A DNA stretch of 64,000 nt from Anaeramoeba flamelloides (Eukaryota; Metamonada; Anaeramoebidae). The position numbers and the translations under genes were made by a program. Below are positions 23,390-35,395 of the stretch, piece after piece. The stretch is taken from the NCBI GenBank assembly GCA_027625915.1, contig JANTQA010000029.1, forward strand, positions 5,456,001 through 5,520,000. The letters are read 5' to 3'. How positions within the stretch are numbered: position 1 is the stretch's first letter; the number at the start of each line of letters is the position of its first letter. Under the pieces are notes generated by a model, which was not told the DNA's origin, ran no database searches, and saw only the letters and a list, made by a program, of their open reading frames with translations.

Positions 23390-23863
23390 CAGTGGTGTAC
23401 ATAGCCCGTATTTTTTATTTAAACCTATTACTAAAATTTAACTTATGTTTTTTTTTTCAGACTTGAATATTGGGAGATAGGGATATACACATATATTCTT
23501 GTTTCGGATTTAAATCGAATTTCGATGTAAGATTATTGGTTAACCGAAATGACCCAATAATATTAAATGTTTTTGTTTCAAAAATTTGGTCATATTTAAA
23601 AAATTTCTGAGATTAAATGATTTTTATATAAAAATTCAGAAAATGAAATTTTTCTGATTTTTTTGTCAAAAAATTTCATTTTAATCTTTCAATATCTTCA
23701 CAATTCTTTTTTAAAATTTATTTAAAGAATTCTATTCCTTGTTTATATACTATTTTCATCCTATTGATTTGTTTCTTTTATTTCTACTGTCAGCGAATAT
23801 TTTTGCATATGTTAAATTTTAGTAATGGGGCAAAATAAAAAACAGGGGTTATTTCCACCACTT
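23390..23863. mobile_element. Tc1/mariner-like non-autonomous element (474 bp)
   Basis: Starts CAGTGGTGTACATAGCCC right after TA (23388-23389) and ends with the inverted counterpart CACCACTT before TA (23864-23865). The inverted repeats run for about 59 bp at roughly three quarters identity and both contain TTACTAAAATTTAAC. CAGT-type ends plus a TA target are hallmarks of Tc1/mariner elements. The interior has no transposase, so this is a deletion derivative or MITE. Confidence 0.75.
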
Positions 23864-26799
23864 TAGAAATGAAAAAAAAATTCATTGCATTTTCCTTTAT
23901 TCCTTTAGCCAATAATATTCCAATCATATCTTGTATTTGGATGACTTTATTTATTGATTGGGTTCTTTATATATATATATATATTGGATGAGATAAGAAT
24001 CCTCAATGTATCAATATTTCATATTGAATTTAAATTAAAATATAGGCATTTTATCTAATTAAAAGTTGACATGAACATACTCAATTACCAAATTATCGAA
24101 AAATAAATTCTTTTCAACAAGTTTAATAATGAGAGCAAATTAAATCTCTAAAAAGATCAATTTCCATGGGTTATATCTGATCTTTTATATTTTTTTTCAA
24201 TTAGAAGAAAAAATATTTGAGAAAACTTTGAATAAAAATTTCTTTTATTACTTGGGGAATGTTGGTATTATTGTCCAGACATACCTTCTTTCAAAAACGA
24301 ACACACCCTTGAAAATTTTTCATTTCAATAACAAATAAAAACTGAAAATAATAGCAAAAAAGTTGGAAAACATCACTTTGAAAACACTATTTTTCCAAAA
24401 AAAAAGTAAAAGTTTGAAAAAAAAAATTATTAAAGTCAAAATATTTATCAAACAAACTGTAAATGAAATATTAATACTTTTTGTTAATTTTAAATAAATT
24501 TGAAGAATAACAATTCTAAAGTTTCACCACAGTCAAAAACGCGTACAACGGAAACAAATTAAACTATATTTAAGTAAAAATAAAATCCCAAAAGAAAAGA
24601 TTGTATTTTTTGTAATAACATATTGAAAAAAATTCCTGAAATGAAAATAATACGTAAAGATTTTTTATTGCCTATAAAAGGAAAATTGTTGTGTAGTTTC
24701 TTTATTTTTCAATCAAATACTTTTTATGAAGCAATTTTTTAAGAACTAAGTAATAAGATCTTCTAAAATTCATTAAAGCAGGGGTCTCTATATAATACTT
24801 ATTTAATTGTTTGATAAATAAAGTTGATCTATTTATTTTTTAAAAAAATCGGGTTTTATACATATTTGCTATGAATTTGGAAAATGATAATTTTTAATTC
24901 TTGTTTTTTGATTGATTGGATAATTTTTTGAACCAGTGTAATTTTATAAATCATCATTCTAACAAGTTGGTGAGTTATTATTTTAAGAATTTCGATTCTT
25001 AAATAAATGAAATCATTAATCACTTACAAAACAATTTTTCTAATATTAGCAATTAAAAAGCCCATCAAGGATTATTATCATGTCATATTTTTTGTTTTTG
25101 TAATATTATATTTTTTATCAAATTACTTTTTTAGAAGTAGCATTCTGTTACTTAATTTTTAATATTTTTTGTATCTTAAATTTTGGTTTTAAATATATAA
25201 TAGTAAAGTGAAACTGGCGGTAGATTTGGGAATAGTTTTTAACTTTCCTAATAAATGATTTGTTTATTTCTCCTCCCTGTTTGATTATTTAATTGTCGAA
25301 TACACCCCCCCCCCATTAAACAATCTATTTCATTTGATCTGAATAAAAATTGTATTTTGGATCTAAATATTCGTACTACTTTCAGTTAACTCAAAAAACC
25401 AATAAAATTAATTGTTTATATCTAATATTTGTTTGGGATATTATTGTTAGATATATTTCAGCCTATTTAACAATACAAAGTTTAGTCACTCTTAATTGAA
25501 AATTTTTAATAACTTGGTATTGTATTGTTAAGTTTTTGTTTGTATTTTTTTTTACGGAAAAAAAAAAAAAAAATTAATACAAAAACATTAAATACCTAGA
25601 AAATAAAACATAGTTTAATAATAAGTTATGTAATAGAGTAAAAAACAATATTTTTTTTTTGATGATTTTTAATTTTTATGTTTTCAAAATTTTACAAATT
25701 GATTTATATCTTAACTTCTCCCCAGTAAATGTGACAGTGATGATTAGCTGATAGTGTAAATAAAGAGTTCGGATGGATATTAGAAAAAAAATTAATTAAG
25801 AAATTTATAAAATTTAAATGTATTATTTGACTTTTTTGCTTTTTTTTTTTGACCACCTTATTGCTTAGTAATTTTTTTATTAGAAGATATATATACTGGG
25901 GAACGAGGTGAAATGCCAATACTTTATGAACAGTGAAAATGATTTTAGAAAAATAATATTGATTTTTATTAGAAATTTTTTTAACTATTCAATTATAGAT
26001 CGAAATGAATTTTTTTTTATTTTTTAAATACTATTTATGATTATTTTATAATTTAATGTGTTTAGAGAATATCTCTAGATTGTTTAGACACCCTTCAAAT
26101 AGATATCACAAGTTCTCTTAATTATGTATAATATACACATATTTTATTTGTTATTCAAATGTCTATTTAAAAGTAATTTTGTCTTTCAATAATTTTTTTA
26201 TGAAAAATTTCTCAACAATGGGAAAATTAGTATATAGTTTTTTAGTATTTTCCTATGGGGGTAGAGAAACTTTATATTTCTCTGTAACCATGTATTTTGT
26301 CTTGGAAATAAATAATATTAGTGCACCCTGGCTAAAATAGTTTCTAAAAAATCTATTATCAAGCTCATTGCACAATAAATTATTGTATTTTTTACTAAAG
26401 ATTACTATTTAAAAAATTTCTCTTTTTGGAAATTTTTTTTTAATTTCTTTTCCAAAACTCAATATAGGAAACTCAAAATAAGATTTTATAGTATTTAATA
26501 AAAATTAATATTTCGAAAATTCAAAAATAACTATTGTTATAATTTTTTAATTTCAAAGATTAACTCAATAATCATCAACATAAAAACCCAAAGACTGGTT
26601 AATTTTGTTTCTTTTTTATATAAATCTAATTGTAACACCAATATATTTCTAATATTTCTAGAAATAATTTGTCAAAAATGTCTTTTCGTTAATTATTTAT
26701 TTTTTTAATAAACGTGAAACTTTTACTATTAATCTACCATTCGCCACAAATTTATGAAAACTATTTTACAAGTTTGGAGTCAGAAAATTGATAATTCAA
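23864..26799. other. Intergenic
   Basis: Nearly 3 kb of AT-rich DNA without a supported gene. It holds a TA repeat at about 23970-23985 and a run of ten C at 25305-25314. Confidence 0.6.
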
Positions 26800-27045
26800 C
26801 CTTTTAATTTGTGGTTAAATGCAGATCTTTTTCTGAAATTCTTGTTAGGTTTTTTACTAATACATGGAATCATTTTTTATTAATGAGATTAACAAATATA
26901 ACTCCCTGTCTAATCTCTTTTTTAGAGACATTTGAACCATGGTGCACGGGATGTGATTTATTCCCAATAACGAAATACTTTAATCTTAGTCTTCTCCTTA
27001 GCCGACGTTGTTCCCTTCAGGATAAGTTTTTTATTTGGATTTTGG
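26800..27045 (-). pseudogene. Coding-like relic, unidentified
   Basis: On the minus strand three neighbouring open segments have mixed, protein-like codons. They include GTTSAKEKTKIKVFRYW, then HPVHHGSNVSKKEIRQGV, then KKPNKNFRKRSAFNHKLKG. They lie in two or three frames, so this is broken coding DNA if it ever was coding. No family is recognised. Confidence 0.3.
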
Positions 27046-27509
27046 TTGAAAATTATAGAGATTTTTTTTTTTTTCTTTTCATCATAAAAACAAAAGATCT
27101 TGATTCAGACCAAATAAAGTGATTTATGTTTCGTTAAAATTGAGTACATTAATCTCATGTTTTCCCTTTTTCATTTTTTTTAATTTGATGTATTAATATT
27201 TTTTTCTTAAAATATATGAATATTTGTTTAATACATTTGTAAAAGTTCTAAATTAGTAAAACTAAGTAATATTGGATTACAATTTTCGATAATTTGTTAT
27301 TTTAAGGTTAAAATTTTCATTTTTAATAAAAAAGGTAAAAAGTAAAATTGTTTTAAAGAATAATTTATCTGAAGTGGAATCAAATTGATTAGAAAATTTC
27401 AAAAGGTATAATAAATAATAAAAAAAATAAAAAAAGACAGAGAAAATAAAAAGATCAAAAAAATCAAAGATTCGGGGAGATAGAAATTATAAATTTAGGT
27501 AAACAATTT
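27046..27509. other. Intergenic, left edge of the palindrome
   Basis: AT-rich. A short block near 27085-27110 (ATCATAAAAACAAAAGATCT) recurs inverted near 49180-49205. Homology with the right arm begins at about 27510. Confidence 0.5.
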
Positions 27510-27748
27510 AAAAAAAAATTTGGAATTTACTGTTAAATTTATTTTAATATGATATTTGTTCTTAAAATTATTTTTTTTTTTAAAATAAAAATTAATGTAT
27601 TTCTTGTGAATTAACAAAAAGAAAAAGAATATATTTTATTTTATTTTTTTTTTAAATTTTTCTATTTGTTTAAAAATGATTGATAATTCTGGAATTGAAA
27701 TTAAAAAATTCAAAACAAAGAAATCAAGATATGTGTTTTCAATTTCAT

Positions 27749-30700
27749 TTATTTTTTATTTTGGAATTTTTGTTTTCTTCTTGATAAATTTGTTGCTGCT
27801 CCTGATTTGATTCCTTGGACAGTTGTTTTGGAATCGCAATGCTCACATTTTACAAAAAAATAATCGATTATCTTTGATAAGGCTTGTCATCACGCTATTA
27901 CACACTTGGCATGCAACATATGTTTCTTTAAATAAAGAAAAGAAAATAGTTTTAAAGTTGAAGAAAATTAAAATAATGAAAAAACACTTTTTTTGGCAAC
28001 AAATTATGAAAATATTCAAAAATAGAATTTCAAAATGAATGTATTTACGTATATATCGTTTGAGGATAGGTACAATATGCTTCTCTCTATAGACACCTTT
28101 AATAATCATCACACCATCAGAATCAATAGATCCTGTTGTCATCAATTCTGCAAGAAAATATGATAAAACATGATCTGGTCTTCTTCTCATTGCCTATTTC
28201 GAATAAAAAAAAATAAAAGAAAAAAAGTAAAAGATCAAAAAAAGTAATTCAAAGTTAAAAAAGATAAAAATAATTAATGTTTATTTAAAATCATAATAAT
28301 TTAATAACATTAATAAATCTACAAATACAAATATTTTTCCAAAATTTAAGAATATTTATATATTTTATGATTTAAAAAGTTTGGTTGTTTCTTTCTCTAA
28401 TATTAAAAGAAAAAGATGATTTGAGAACCAGAAAATTCAAAAAAAAAAAAAAAATTTTTTTGTTGACTTTAAAATTATTTAAATAAAGAAATAAATTCTA
28501 TTAAAGGCATTTTTTAAAAAAATGTAACAAAATTTTTTTTAATCAAGTCTTAAAAATAGGTCTTCTTGAAGTTTATTAATTTTTTTGTCAAATTTTTTTT
28601 AAAATGAATATTTAATATTTTTAATCAATAAACTTTGTATCAGTCAAAGTTGACCAAGATTTTTTTCAAATATCAAATATTTTTTATAAATGATCCTCAA
28701 AGATTAAATAAGAAATAGGTAGTATAATAAACATCAAAGAATAGTTGATATCCGCCTGAAATAAAACTAATAAGTCAATAGATTTTCTTAAAAATAGAAA
28801 AACCCAAAATTCTTAGGGCCCTATTGAAGAAAAACAACAATGTTCGTTTTGATCTTAAATTGAAGATCCAAATAAAATTTCTATAGAAACCAAAATGATT
28901 TCTCTACAATCATTTTTACTTTATCAATAACCTTAGAATAACACATTTTTACCAAGTGACTATCGATCTTGCAATAAAAAAAAGATTTACAAATGAATTA
29001 TGTTTTTCAAAAAAAAATCGAAAAAAAAAAAAAAAAGTAAAAATGTGAAAAAATGATTTCAATTTGGAAAATTTCCAAAATAAATTTTTTCTTCTAATAT
29101 CCATTTTTAACCTTTAAACACATGCAACTCACCCCTTATAGCTGGTATGATTTGACTAAAAAATGGTTTAGATTAATAATAAATAATATTAGAAAATAAT
29201 TTTTCAAAATATTTCCATTTTTTCAATATATTTCTATTTTTGTTTCTTTCAGTTTGATTTTTGTTTCTTTCAGTTTGATTTTTGTTTGATTTATTTTTAT
29301 TAATGTTTAATTTATTTTCATTTTTGTTTGTTTGATTTATTTTGAAAGGCGATTCTCTGTTAAAAAATAAAATAACCTTTGAAAAATTAATAAATATTCG
29401 AAAGTCATTTTCAAAAAGTGAGGAATATAAATTTTAAAAGGCAGCTCGAAAATTATTTAAAAGAGTGAAACAAACAGTTTGATTAACATTTTTTAGAACT
29501 TTTAGTTCACAATTTTTTAAAAATGATTTGATAAAGTTTATTGATTTTAATTTTCGATTTATTATGAAATTCTAATAATAAAATATGAATTTTTTTTATT
29601 TTTTTTTCAAAGATTCTTTTATTTTTTGATAAAATATATATTCGTTATGTTCCCAAATCGAAAATTGCCAGTAATCGATTCCTGGGTAGTTAGAGATATA
29701 GATGGTATGTATTATTAATATAAATACAGTTGTTCCAACCCTACCGTGAAATCTATGATAAACAGAAAATTAATTTTCTGTACAATACTTTTCTTTTATG
29801 ACATGATTTTATGGTTATGTGATAGCCTATTACAAACCGTGAAATTTTATAATAGTACAAAAATTTCCCTTTTGAGAGAGAGAAAATATTAAAATTTGAA
29901 TTTTTTACTACAAACTTATGAATGATCAATACTTTTGAAGAATTTTCAGGTTTTTGGTGGATCCTTAATTTCTAAAGACCTTAAAATCAAAAGGTAAGGC
30001 CATTTTAAAGAAACAATCAAATTCTATGTTCGATCTTTGGAAACTTTGTTTTGAATTTTTGAATTTATTTGATAAACAACAAGATTATTTTATCAGTACT
30101 TCAAAGAAATTTTTTTAAAAAACTAAATTCAAACCATAAAATGTATATGATAGTGTATAACCGAAGATTTTTTTTTTGTATTTAACTGAGACAAAAAGTC
30201 AATTTCTATGTCTGTCAAATTTCACGGTAGGTTTGGAACGGCTGTATTAGGTGGATTAAAGGAATATTCTTATTTATTAGTAATTATTTTGAGAAGTGTA
30301 AACGAGGCATAATAATTTATGTTTTATTCTTCGATATTATAATTGAAATAAAATTTAATTAAATCTTGACTAATGAAGTATTATAAATTTTAAAATATAT
30401 ATGTTTTCTAAAGTATGAAAAAAGGATCCTTTGAAATATAATTTATTAATTTGGTTATTGATTTTTGATTTTTGACTTGATTTTTTATCAAGGAAAGAAA
30501 TTTGTTTATAATAATTAATATTTTTGTAAAATAATAAATGATTTCTAAACTAAAATTCAAAAATTTTAACACAGTTAAAAGAATTAAAAGCAATCACAAT
30601 AATACAATTTCATTGAAGTTTGGAATTAATTTTGATTTTTACAAATTATTTGTATCATTTTTTTGTTTTTTATTTTCATTTTGTTTTTTCAATTGTGTAA

Positions 30701-32953
30701 TAGTTTTGATCAAATTTTTTTTTTTCCAATGATTGATATTAGGTTAAAGTTGAATTCTTCAAAATAGAAAAAAGCTCACATAAAATTGGTTGGTGGTATC
30801 TAAACATTTGATTGATCAATAATTGATTTATTAAAATTTAAATAAATTTACCAATGCATTTTTTTTTATTATTCTCGTTCCAAAATTTTTGAATTGGTGT
30901 TTATTTCTTACATTATTGCTAATTGAAATAGAAAATTTTTGTTTTTTAAACAGACTTGAAATTTTTTTTAATAAATAATTTTCATTTTGTTTTTAAAATA
31001 ATATTATTAATTCCAAAGGATATTAATTTCAAATATTAATCACAGAATTTTAAAAAAAAAACCGAAAAAAAATAAAAATAAACTATTTTAGATCTCAAAT
31101 TTAAATGTTCAAAAGTTAAGGTATTTAATTGTTTAAAATTGAAACAATCACTTTTTCAAAAAATTTTATAATTATTTAAAATTATGGTTTAAAAGAGTAT
31201 TTAATTTTGAAAATTTAATTCAAAAATCTTCAGATATGGAATAATGTGATTATAAAAACAGTTCTAAAAAGGTAAATATTTGAAATTTTGAAATTAAAAA
31301 ACCTGAAAATCATTTTTAAGGAATGAAAAAAAGTAATAAATTAAATCAACTTACTGATAATAAGTAATTTTACATAAGTGTGGCAAAAAAGTTTTCAAGG
31401 GTGTACACAAAAATGTTGATAAACTTCAATAGACATATTTTTAGAGCTAATCTAAAAAGTTTTTTGGTCACACTTTGGTAAAATTACTTGTTATCAGTAA
31501 GTTGATTTAATTTATTACAACTAACTTTCAAACCTAAAATCTGAAAATTTCAAAGGCCCAGTAGTTCAATTTTTACGAATATTTTCAATTGATCTGAAAA
31601 ATGGATCATACTGGTTTTTGGAATTTTTCTTATTTTTAGATTTAGCAGTAAGTTAAATTTTATTCAAAATTAAAAAATTGAGAGAGTAAAAGTAATTCAA
31701 AATTATTTTTTTAGAAATTGTTTGGTTGGTATAAAAGGTTAATAAAAAAGAAATCAATTTTAATACTGTTATTTTATAATTAATTAATGAAAATTTTTAT
31801 TTCAAGTTCCCAAAAAATATTTTACTAATTATTAGTTGAAAAATATCTAAACACTTTACATTATCAATTAGAAATGATAATTTTTGAGATTTAATTAAGT
31901 TTTCTTAGTGAACTGTAAGAAAAATGTTAACTTGGGTAATTTGATTTTAATAGTAGCTTATGGATTTTGGAAGTGAAATTGTATTTTGTCATTTTGTAAT
32001 TTGATTTTTAAAATAAACTTGTTTTGAATCAAAAAAAAAAAAAAGGATTTTTTTGTTCAAACAAAAGAAATTGTTCGATTTTTGTTTGGTTGACTTTTGT
32101 GTGAATAATTCCAAAATTATTTTTTTGATTGATTTGAGGAAGAGTTGAGATCTAATTAAATTAAAACTGTTCAATTTTGGGTTTGTTTTTGAAAAAAAAC
32201 AAAAAAGAAAAACAAATAAAAAAGAAAAAATCTAAATTAAAAAAAAGCAAAGTAAAAAAAAAAATTATTACATGACAAAGTTCTTGAGCGTTTGCAATCA
32301 CAGTTTTTTTTGATCCTCCTTTGATTACTTTTGGATGTTTCATGATGAATTTGTTTTCTCCTGTTAACTCAGGGTTTCTTTCCTTGAGAGTTTTATAAAA
32401 TCTTGTTAAAAGCTTTTTTGTTTTTTGTTTTTGGTTTTTTGTTTTTTTTTTGTTTTTCAAGATTCAAAAAAAGAAAAAGGTTTTTTTGTTTAAAAGGTTT
32501 GTTGTTGAAAGGAAAATGTTAAAGAAAAAGAAAATAAAAAGAAAAAGAAAAAGAAAAGAAAAAAGAAATTACTTCTTGGTATTCATAGTCAGGGTTTTCT
32601 TCAATTTTTAGTCCAAGTTCAAATTCAGATTTGATCACTTTGTGTTCAATTTCAGGTTCTTCGGTTTGGTTTAAATCTCCAGAGTTGAGATCTTTGGTTT
32701 TTTTTTGTCCTGTTTCTTTTCCTTTTCCTTTTCCTCTCCCTCTCCCTCTTCCACGTCCTCTCCCTCTCTTTCCACGTCCTCTTCCTCTTCCACGTCCTCT
32801 TCCACGTCCTCTTCCTTTTTTTTTTTTTTTTTTTGGTAATTCAAATTTGAATTCATTTTCTTCTTCATTTGTTTCACTTTTTTTTGGTTCTTTTTGAACA
32901 GGCTTTTTTCTTTTTTTTTTTTTTTTTGGAAGGTCAAGTTCAAATTCAGACAT
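27749..32953 (-). CDS. Translation initiation factor eIF2 subunit beta, left copy
   Basis: Four exons: 32953-32573, 32412-32272, 28193-28049 and 27925-27749; about 280 aa intended. eIF2-beta is part of the eIF2 GTP/Met-tRNAi ternary complex. Exon 1 has two lysine boxes flanking a long Arg-Gly repeat. Exon 2 carries the alpha-beta core (FYKTLKERNPELTGENKF). Exon 3 carries the conserved SYFLAELMTTGSID segment. Exon 4 carries the C4 zinc ribbon (CQVC, second pair CEHC). All introns are GT-AG and phases agree. In this copy exon 4 has seven T where the right copy has six (near 27854-27860), which closes the frame after NRLFF and removes the second zinc pair. An in-frame ATG at 33067 would add 38 residues; I prefer 32953 because MSEFELDLPKKK resembles usual eIF2-beta starts. 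Intron 2 is 4.1 kb, swollen by insertions. Confidence 0.88.
28636..29173. mobile_element. Insertion in left-copy intron 2 (about 538 bp)
   Basis: This block is absent from the right arm, where the flanks join directly at about 42335-42345, so it is an insertion (or a precise loss on the right). Near its ends are CAGTCAAAG (28641) and TTTGACT (ending 29157), a short inverted match with Tc1/mariner-like CAGT character. No coding capacity. Confidence 0.6.
29727..30244. mobile_element. Tc1/mariner-like MITE (518 bp)
   Basis: TA (29725-29726) is followed by CAGTTGTTCCAACCCTACC. The right end is the inverted form, ending GGAACGGCTG at 30244 and followed by TA (30245-30246). The 26-bp terminal repeats differ at three positions. 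The interior is AT-rich and has no transposase. It lies inside intron 2 of the left eIF2-beta copy only. Confidence 0.8.
31333..31518. mobile_element. 186-bp hairpin MITE with 50-bp arms
   Basis: The arms 31333-31383 and 31468-31518 are inverted repeats differing at about three positions; each starts GTAATAAATTAAATCAACTT. The central 85 bp is unrelated to either arm. Near-perfect arms imply recent insertion. It lies in left-copy intron 2 and is absent from the right arm. No clear target duplication. Confidence 0.75.
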
Positions 32954-33090
32954 TGTTTTGTTTGGTTTGTAAGTTTTTGTTTGGGAATGAAATTTAAATA
33001 AATTAAAATTAAAAAAATGTTTTATTTTAATTGGAAATTTTTCAAAATTGAACAACTTTTTAGACATCTTTGGGTTTCAAAGATCTGTAC

Positions 33091-34188
33091 TAAAGAGTTT
33101 TAAACCTCGGAATTTTCAACGTAATTTTTACTTGAGCTTTATTTCTGTGAACTTTCATGATCTAGACTTCTAAATAATTAGAGTAAATTTAGGAATTATT
33201 TAAAAGATGGTTTTGTTTGTAAAAGAGAAACTGAGAAAGTTGGCAGGGTATTGAATTCTTTAAAACCATCAAAAAGGTTTCTTAATATTCAAGTGTGACG
33301 TATGAGATCATTTGTTTATAAATTATTAGGTTTGAAGATTTTTATTTCCAATTATTGTTTTCAAGAATCCACAACGAATCTCTTCTACTATTTAAATACC
33401 AACTTTGATCAAAACAAATCAAAAGATACTATCTTTAAAGAATGTCAAACATATTGTAGCAAATAAGAATAAGTTTAAAAGTATTGTTGCAACTATAAAA
33501 TAGCCAAAAATGACACAATGTTGGAAGTCAAAGAAAATAGTTTTCATATATAAGGTTGATACTACTATGGAAAAAATCCTATTTGATATTATTAAAAAAA
33601 TAAATCGTCAATTTTGGTAAAATAACCACTACAGATTTGCTAAGGGAGTGACAGAAATAAAAAATGCATTTCTTTGTTCTATAAGACCTTAAAAATTAAA
33701 AGGATCAATGAAACTAGCAATAAATAAAAAATAAATATAATAGTGGCTCCTTAGAGTTCTATTATTTAAAAATAAAATTTCAAAATGATAGATCAAATTT
33801 GAAAATTATTCTCAAAAATAGAGCTAATTTTTAAGACTATTTACAGAACAAAAATCAAAAATAACAATCATTTATTTGAGAAAAATTCGAAAAAATCACA
33901 TTCCCAAATTTTCATAATTTAAAATTTACTCAAAAAATCAAGGAGTTTGTATTCAAAGGTGATTTATATTTGTTAGACTATTGAATAGTGAATTCGATTT
34001 TTATTTAAGAACAAGATTAAAAACGGTAGGGTTAATACGGTGGATGAGCCGTTTACACCCGACGCTTGTGTTTTTGACCACGTAGAAATATTTACATCAT
34101 AGATCACTCTTACAAATTTTTATTTTTTTCAAGTTTTGTTTAATTATAATAATAAATTCTAATGATTTATATTTCGAACCTCCAAATG
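33091..34188. other. Palindrome spacer, part 1
   Basis: 5' flank of the left eIF2-beta copy, not shared with the right copy. AT-rich, except for a distinctly GC-richer patch at 34021-34086 (contains GGTAGGGTTAATACGG) that resembles the CGGTAGG part of the 29727-30244 element end but has no visible partner. No gene seen. Confidence 0.5.
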
Positions 34189-34705
34189 TAAACTATTTTT
34201 CATAATAAATGGCCCATCTTAAATTTGAATTTTGAATTGCTTTTGTATCTTTTTGAAGTTTTTCCTCTCACAATGAAAAGTTTGAAAATAAATCATTTTT
34301 TCTCTTTTTTATTTTTTCGATATTGTTTTGTTAAAATGGAAAATGAAAATGAAAAATTGGAAACAAATAACAGACGAATTAATGAAAAAAATTGGTTTCA
34401 AATTTGAACAAGAGATTAGATTTAGTTATTCAATCGAAGGAGAATCGATAAATGGGTTTTATTAATTTTTGAAATTTTCTATTTTTTATTTAATGCTTCT
34501 TTAAAAATCAATGTACCAATTTTTTTTAACAGTTTATTTTATTTTTTTTTCTTTTATTTTTAGACAAAAAATAAATATCTCTTGAGTATAGTATTGAATA
34601 TTGTAATCGAAATTTATATGGTATAATAGATAAATTCAATTATTAAAAATATTTTTTTTAAAATTTGATTTTTAAGGGGCTAATGATTTTGAAAGATAGT
34701 TTACT
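34189..34705 (+). mobile_element. TIR element, copy B (about 517 bp)
   Basis: Second copy of the 17613-18131 element in the same orientation. The ends read TAAACTATTTTTCATAATAA and, inverted, TAAACTATCTTTCAAAATCA. The internal reading frame (from ATG 34225) is homologous to copy A but shifts after 60 codons because of one extra A in an A run near 34384-34390. The acceptor-like tract is kept. Confidence 0.65.
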
Positions 34706-35177
34706 TATTATTTTCATTTTTTTTTTTTTTTTTCATTTTAAGAATTACAAATTATTCATCAAACATAAAAAATAAAGAACAATTACTTAATTTCCCCTTT
34801 TATCATAAGGTTGTAACTTCCATCTATTTCCGATAGATATATTTATATCTATATATTCATGTTTCTAAAAATAATCTTCTAGCTAATAATTAGATTTTAA
34901 AAAAAATTGAATTTTTGAACAAATAATAAATAGTTCAAAAAAATTGCATAAAGATATTTTTCAACTTTAAAATTTGAATATTAACGATTAATCCTGAAAA
35001 TTTAGCTCATAATATAGATTTTTTTCTAAAATTCTTTTTTTTTTTTTTTTTTTTTTATTTTTTTCAAAAGTATAGATAATTTTTAATATAAGAAATAAAT
35101 ATTTTGTACCTTTTTATTAATATATTTTTTTCTAGGAATTTGGGTTCTATAACACTAATATGATTTACGTCAAATGA

Positions 35178-35243
<66 letters not shown>

Positions 35244-35361
35244 ATTAGACTCCACAATGAAATAAATGAAACTAATTATGACTAAAATTTATGAAAAAAT
35301 GAAATAAAAATAAACTTTAAATTAATAATTATTTAACAGTAACTCTCATGGGCTATTCAAT

Positions 35362-35393
<32 letters not shown>
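34706..35393. repeat. Spacer, part 2, with TA microsatellites
   Basis: AT-rich DNA with a long TA/GATA tract (about 35178-35245) and a pure TA tract (35365-35393) that abuts the next element. No gene. Confidence 0.7.

Positions 35394-35395
<2 letters not shown>

Larger units (their letters stand above)
27510..33090 (-). repeat. Palindrome left arm (inverted copy of 38625-43450)
   Basis: Inverted, near-identical copy of 38625-43450 over the eIF2-beta exons, short introns and about 240 bp of 3' flank. Homology runs roughly 27510-28635, 29174-29563 and 31955-33090. The rest of intron 2 is an insertion (28636-29173) or unrelated sequence (29564-31954). The inner end lies only about 25 bp upstream of the 33067 ATG, so the upstream flanks were not duplicated. 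Confidence 0.9.

Noticed and set aside
26811-27122. 103-codon plus-strand frame
   Set aside because: No domain, ends in poly-Phe; the opposite strand has the more protein-like reading.
32631-32943. Pro/Phe-rich and Glu-rich frames overlapping eIF2-beta exon 1 (also 38775-39087)
   Set aside because: Antisense or shifted readings of the Lys/Arg-Gly coding repeat.
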